This document shows positions 11,638 to 15,218 of a stretch of 15,218 nt of DNA, piece by piece; the first letter of the stretch is position 1, and the number at the start of each line of letters is the position of its first letter. The translations under genes and the position numbers were made by a program. The DNA is from DAXETY01 sp051155755. Lineage in GTDB: Bacteria > Desulfobacterota > Desulfobacteria > Desulfobacterales > SG8-13. The stretch lies in contig DAXETY010000069.1 of the NCBI GenBank assembly GCA_051155755.1, positions 1 through 15,218 of the forward strand. Reading direction: 5' to 3'. The notes beneath the pieces are model-generated. The model searched no databases, had not been told where the DNA came from, and was given only the letters and a program-made list of their open reading frames with translations.

Positions 11638-14316
11638 TTGCAAAACGCCGTTACCGATTTTCTGCTTACACCCGACGGTTCCAGCAGCCGTAGCGTGCGA
11701 AAGATGTTAGCCGCCGAGGCCCCGGGACTGTATCGCATTGCCGGCTCCTGGCCCGAGCTGCTTTCCCAGGCCTGCGCGGCTTATCTCCTGCCGCCTGAAA
11801 ACCCCTCCTGGTCCGAAAAACTGGCCGAATGCGCCGCCCGACAGAGCGAAGCCTTCTGGTCTGCCAGCCTCGAGGTGGCGCCGGAAGAAACCCTGGCCGA
11901 ACTGGATGCCGCCTTGCAGCGCCTGATCGAAGGCGCCGGCCCGAAGGCCGACTGGCCGGCGTTCATAAAAAAGCTGCCGCAGCCCTGCCGTCTGCACACC
12001 CGTTTTGGCCAGCTGTCCGAGCTGCTCAACCGAATCGACACCCTGCCGGAGGCCTTCCGGATGATGGAGGCCGTGATCAACGCCGCCCATCCACCCCTCC
12101 GCCCACTGCGGGTGCACAGCCTGCCGGATTTGCCGGCATTGAACGCCTGGCAGCAGGCCGTGCTGGACCGGCTGGCCACCGACGCCCCGCCGCCCGACAG
12201 CGAATTGCAAGACCTGCTGGCCCGCGCACTGGAGCCGGCCGGCACCTCGAATCCGGCGCTGCTGGCCGCCCGCGCCCTATACCGGCCCCTGGACACACCG
12301 GTCCGTCCCAATCACAGCCTGCGCGTGCTGTCGGCCCGCGACCGCCTGGAAGAGATCGAGGTGGCCGCCGGCATGATTCAAAAGTTTATCGATCAAGGCG
12401 GCCGGCCCGAACAATACGGGATCCTGCTGCCAGCCGATGCCTTCAGCTTGCAGACCGTGGATGCGGTCTTCAATCAATTCGGCCTGCCGCTTTCCGGCCT
12501 GCAGCGCTCGCCGGGTGAGCGCGACCTGGGCAAAGAAGCCGTTCGCCTGCTGCTGTTGGGCCTGCGCCGGCCGGCTCCGCTCATGTCCATCATCGCCTTG
12601 CTGACCTCGCCCCTGATGCCCTGGCCCATGGCCGAGGGCCAGGATTATGCCCAGGCGGTCATGGACGGAGATGTGCTGCTAAAGGACCAAAAGCTGGATG
12701 CTGCTCCGCGCAGATTGATGGACATGCTGGATGCCGGCGTCGATACGGTTGAACAGCTGCAACAGCATCTCGCATCGTTCCGGCGCCTGCTGGAAAGCGG
12801 CGAGGGCCTGCTCGATCACCGCCGGCGGGCCCTGGCCTGCATCGACGAGGTGTTATTGGCGCTGCCGGACATGAGCGAACCCGATTGGGAAGCGCTGCTT
12901 TCCAAAGCAAAGCCGCAGCCGATTCACACCGCCGCAGAGCGAGCCTTCTGGAAAGAAGCCGTGGCAGTGTTTCACGAAGGCTGCGAGCCGTGGCGCACGG
13001 TCGAACATCTGGTGGTGGTCGGATTCAACCAAGGGCACTTCCCGGCCGGCGGACGGGCCTCGGCCGTGTTCACCGAAGCCGAGTGGGAGACGGTGGCCGC
13101 TAACGGGTGGGCGGTGCCGACCGCCGAATCCAAAAGAGAACAGGAAAGAGCCCGGTTCGCCCGCCAGATGGCCGCGGCCGCCGAGAGCCTCACGCTGGTG
13201 TTTTCCCGCCGCGCCGCCGACGGCAAGCCCCTGGAGCCCTCCAGCAGCCTGGTCTTTCTGGCCCGCCGCTTCGGCATCGAACCCGACGACCTGGTCCTGG
13301 AATTAAGCCGCCGGGAAGACCGCGAACAAATTGCCGAACTGGCCACCGCCGCCCCAAAACAACCGGTTTCGCCGCGCTCGCTGTCGATCCAAGACCTCGA
13401 CCTGCAGATCGACCTGCTGCGGGTCTTCGGCCCGGCCCCTGACAAGCCGGCGTCGCTGTCGCCCAGCGCGGCCGACACCTTGATGGTGTCGCCGTTCGCC
13501 TGGCTGCTGGGCCGGCTGGGCTGCGAGCCCCGGCAGTGGACCACCGACGAGCTCGATCCCATGACCGCCGGGACCCTGGCCCACCGGGTGTTCGAACACT
13601 TTTTCCCCGCCGGCAAACCGCTGATCGGTGTAAAGGCCATTGCCAAGCAGGCCCCGGCAGTGCTGAACCAGTTTACGCTGCAGCTGACGCCCTTTTTGCG
13701 CAGCCCGGACTGGCGGGGCGAACGGCTCAAGCTCGAAACCGAGATCGTCACCGCCGCCGTGCGCTGGCGGCAGCTTCTGGCATCCTGGAACGCGGAGATC
13801 ATCGGCTCCGAGCAATGGCTGCAGGGCAACTACAACGGCATCACCTTAAGAGGACAAAGCGACCTGTTGCTGCAGCTGCCCGCCGGCAAGGTGCTGGTGG
13901 TGGATTACAAGAAATCCGGCAGCTTCAAACGCCGCCGGCGCATGCAAAGCGGCTTCGACCTGCAGGCCCATCTCTACCGCCTGATGATTCAATCCGGCGG
14001 CCTGCCCGCCCTGGCGGCCGCACCGGCGGATGTCGGCGTGCTCTACTACCTGCTAAACGATCAGACCGCCCTGTCCGACAGCGCCATTTCCGCAGACGGC
14101 ACCGTCCCGGGCCTGGTAGTCATCGATGCGGACATCTCCTCGGCCGCCATGGAGCACCTGGAGCGGCGCCTGGATGAAATCCGCACCGGAAAAGTACGGC
14201 TGAACTCCACCGCAGACGAAGACTGGTGGGACAAAAACGCCGGCATCCGGCTGTACGCCCTGGACAACAGCCCGCTGCTGCGGCTGTTCATGCACCAGGC
14301 GGAGGTGGCCCCATGA
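11638..14316 (+). CDS. AddB-like PD-(D/E)XK exonuclease with inactivated helicase region
   Basis: This is an 892-aa protein starting at TTG 11638, with GGGAG about 7 nt upstream; an in-frame TGA lies close before it, so there is no longer N-terminus. The C-terminal RecB-type nuclease domain is clear: GTLAHRVFEHFF (about 645, the His motif), GQSDLLLQLPAGKVLVVDYKKSG (about 739-761, catalytic Asp plus DYK) and QAHLYRL (about 776). The N-terminal two thirds resemble AddB's helicase-like fold without a Walker A loop. It is shorter than AddB (usually more than 1,100 aa). It also lacks the C-terminal Cys cluster for the 4Fe-4S centre: VSPFAWLL stands where AddB has a Cys. It overlaps the AddA-like gene by ATGA, so the two should form a helicase-nuclease that processes double-strand DNA ends. 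Confidence 0.88.
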   Translation: MQNAVTDFLLTPDGSSSRSVRKMLAAEAPGLYRIAGSWPELLSQACAAYLLPPENPSWSEKLAECAARQSEAFWSASLEVAPEETLAELDAALQRLIEGAGPKADWPAFIKKLPQPCRLHTRFGQLSELLNRIDTLPEAFRMMEAVINAAHPPLRPLRVHSLPDLPALNAWQQAVLDRLATDAPPPDSELQDLLARALEPAGTSNPALLAARALYRPLDTPVRPNHSLRVLSARDRLEEIEVAAGMIQKFIDQGGRPEQYGILLPADAFSLQTVDAVFNQFGLPLSGLQRSPGERDLGKEAVRLLLLGLRRPAPLMSIIALLTSPLMPWPMAEGQDYAQAVMDGDVLLKDQKLDAAPRRLMDMLDAGVDTVEQLQQHLASFRRLLESGEGLLDHRRRALACIDEVLLALPDMSEPDWEALLSKAKPQPIHTAAERAFWKEAVAVFHEGCEPWRTVEHLVVVGFNQGHFPAGGRASAVFTEAEWETVAANGWAVPTAESKREQERARFARQMAAAAESLTLVFSRRAADGKPLEPSSSLVFLARRFGIEPDDLVLELSRREDREQIAELATAAPKQPVSPRSLSIQDLDLQIDLLRVFGPAPDKPASLSPSAADTLMVSPFAWLLGRLGCEPRQWTTDELDPMTAGTLAHRVFEHFFPAGKPLIGVKAIAKQAPAVLNQFTLQLTPFLRSPDWRGERLKLETEIVTAAVRWRQLLASWNAEIIGSEQWLQGNYNGITLRGQSDLLLQLPAGKVLVVDYKKSGSFKRRRRMQSGFDLQAHLYRLMIQSGGLPALAAAPADVGVLYYLLNDQTALSDSAISADGTVPGLVVIDADISSAAMEHLERRLDEIRTGKVRLNSTADEDWWDKNAGIRLYALDNSPLLRLFMHQAEVAP

Positions 14317-15218
14317 GCGCGCTGCCCAAGTTGATCATGGTGCCGGCCGGTGCGGGCTCCGGCAAGACCTACCGCATCAAGGAGCAGCTGGCCGACTGGG
14401 TGGTGTCCGGCGCGGTGGCCCCCGACCGCATTGCCGCGGTGACCTTCACCGAAAACGCCGCCGGCGAACTGCGCGACCGCATCCGCACCGAGCTCATGGC
14501 CCGAGACCGCCTGGACGATGCCCTGCGCCTGGATCGATCCTTTATCACCACCATACACGGGTTCGGCAACCGCCTGCTGGTGGAATACGCCTTTGAAGCC
14601 GGCTGCTCGCCCTACCCGCGCCTGCTGGAAGAAGATGAAGAAGCCCTGTTGCTGCGCAAGGCCATCGCCCGGATCGAGCGCATCGAAGAAATCAGCCGCA
14701 AGCTGGCGATGTTCGGATACACCTATGATTTTGCCAGCGGCAAAGACGGCGCCGGCCGGTTCCGGGATCGCATCTTAGACTGCGTGCAAATGCTGCGCGT
14801 GATCGGCGGCGACCTGGACCGCGCTGCCCGCCTGGCGCACGCCCTGCGCTGCATCGAGCAAACCTACGGGCCCACCGAAGACGGCCCCGCCTTGACCGCA
14901 TCGCTGCGGCGCTGCGCCCAGCGCCTGCTTCACCAATACCCGCACTGCATGCGCGATTTTGTCAACTCCGACAGTGCCAAAGCCGCGGTGGAGGCCGACC
15001 ACCGCTGCCTGCAGGAGGCCGCCCACGGCTCGAAACTCAACGAGGACTGGACCCTCTGGAAAAAACTCCAGAACCTCAAGGTGTTCAAAACCAACGGCCA
15101 GCTGCCCGAAGACTACCAGCAGCTGGCCCGCGAAGTCATCGACCGTGCCCGGAGGCTGCACGCGCATCCGGGACCGCTTGCCGACGCCGTCCAGCACGCC
15201 CGGGTGCTGCTGGAGTCG
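14313..15218 (+). CDS. AddA/RecB-like UvrD-family helicase (3' end outside window)
   Basis: The start ATG 14313 overlaps the preceding stop (ATGA) and has GGAGG 7 nt upstream. All 302 codons to the window edge are open. The Walker A motif PAGAGSGKTYRI sits at residues 11-22 (Lys18, Thr19), followed by AAVTFTENAAGELRDRIRTEL (about 40-60, motif Ia) and TIHGFGNRLL (about 77-86, motif Ic). This order is characteristic of superfamily 1A AddA/RecB/UvrD helicases, which use ATP to unwind DNA ends. The rest seen so far (about 87-302) is the helical insertion region. Whether a C-terminal nuclease domain exists, as in AddA, lies beyond the window. It should act as a heterodimer with the AddB-like protein. 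Confidence 0.92.
   Translation, partial: MSALPKLIMVPAGAGSGKTYRIKEQLADWVVSGAVAPDRIAAVTFTENAAGELRDRIRTELMARDRLDDALRLDRSFITTIHGFGNRLLVEYAFEAGCSPYPRLLEEDEEALLLRKAIARIERIEEISRKLAMFGYTYDFASGKDGAGRFRDRILDCVQMLRVIGGDLDRAARLAHALRCIEQTYGPTEDGPALTASLRRCAQRLLHQYPHCMRDFVNSDSAKAAVEADHRCLQEAAHGSKLNEDWTLWKKLQNLKVFKTNGQLPEDYQQLAREVIDRARRLHAHPGPLADAVQHARVLLES

Noticed and set aside
12972..13829. 285-codon minus-strand ORF and further long frames within 11700-14200
   Set aside because: They lie antisense or out of frame within the AddB-like gene, whose nuclease motifs are clear.

Overview
The window looks like a chromosomal accessory region of an anaerobic, moderately GC-rich Desulfobacterota-type (deltaproteobacterial) organism. 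This is an inference from a flavoredoxin-like flavin reductase, a gene that only makes sense as a selenoprotein, and the paired AddB/AddA-like genes. No rRNA, tRNA or CRISPR array was seen.

Layout. Left part (1-4400): the start of an RNase H-fold-like hypothetical gene, then a series of small toxin-antitoxin-like units. These are a winged-helix regulator with an overlapping nucleotidyltransferase (419-1904, minus strand), an MNT-type nucleotidyltransferase cut short by a nonsense codon (2307-2561), an NYN/OST-HTH RNase-like gene (2681-3397), and a hicAB pair (3729-4302) followed by an attC-like hairpin. Middle (4500-8205): a flavin reductase, a secreted YXWGXW-repeat protein, and a MerB (organomercurial lyase)-like gene read through two in-frame TGA codons. 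Right of centre (8257-10231): a terminator, a 245-bp element with 11-bp terminal inverted repeats, a second nucleotidyltransferase pair (8631-9810) and a fragment of a pRiA4b ORF-3 family gene. Right part (10289-15218): a frameshifted zinc-ribbon gene, a conserved-looking unknown gene, and the high-GC AddB-like nuclease and AddA-like helicase genes, which overlap by ATGA.

Main discovery. The frame 7504-8205 is open except for TGA at codons 91 and 156. Aligned to MerB from memory, these two codons fall on the two catalytic cysteines (Cys96 and Cys159 of the E. coli enzyme). The second TGA is followed at 19 nt by a perfect 7-bp hairpin with a GGTC loop, the loop of the E. coli fdhF SECIS. The first is followed at 15 nt by a 4-bp hairpin with a GCGGT loop. 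I read this as a double-selenocysteine MerB-like protein. A standard gene caller would split it or call a 300-aa antisense shadow instead.

Other points. Two toxin-antitoxin-like operons have regular operator arrays in their promoters: AACTATA three times at exactly 20 bp, and TTGTATA/TATACAA alternating every 11 bp. A diverged repeat of about 142 bp occurs at 3475-3616 and 8403-8544, with a shorter relative at 5295-5354. Several genes are broken (nonsense at 2559, frameshift near 10391, truncation at 10022), which fits a region in turnover.
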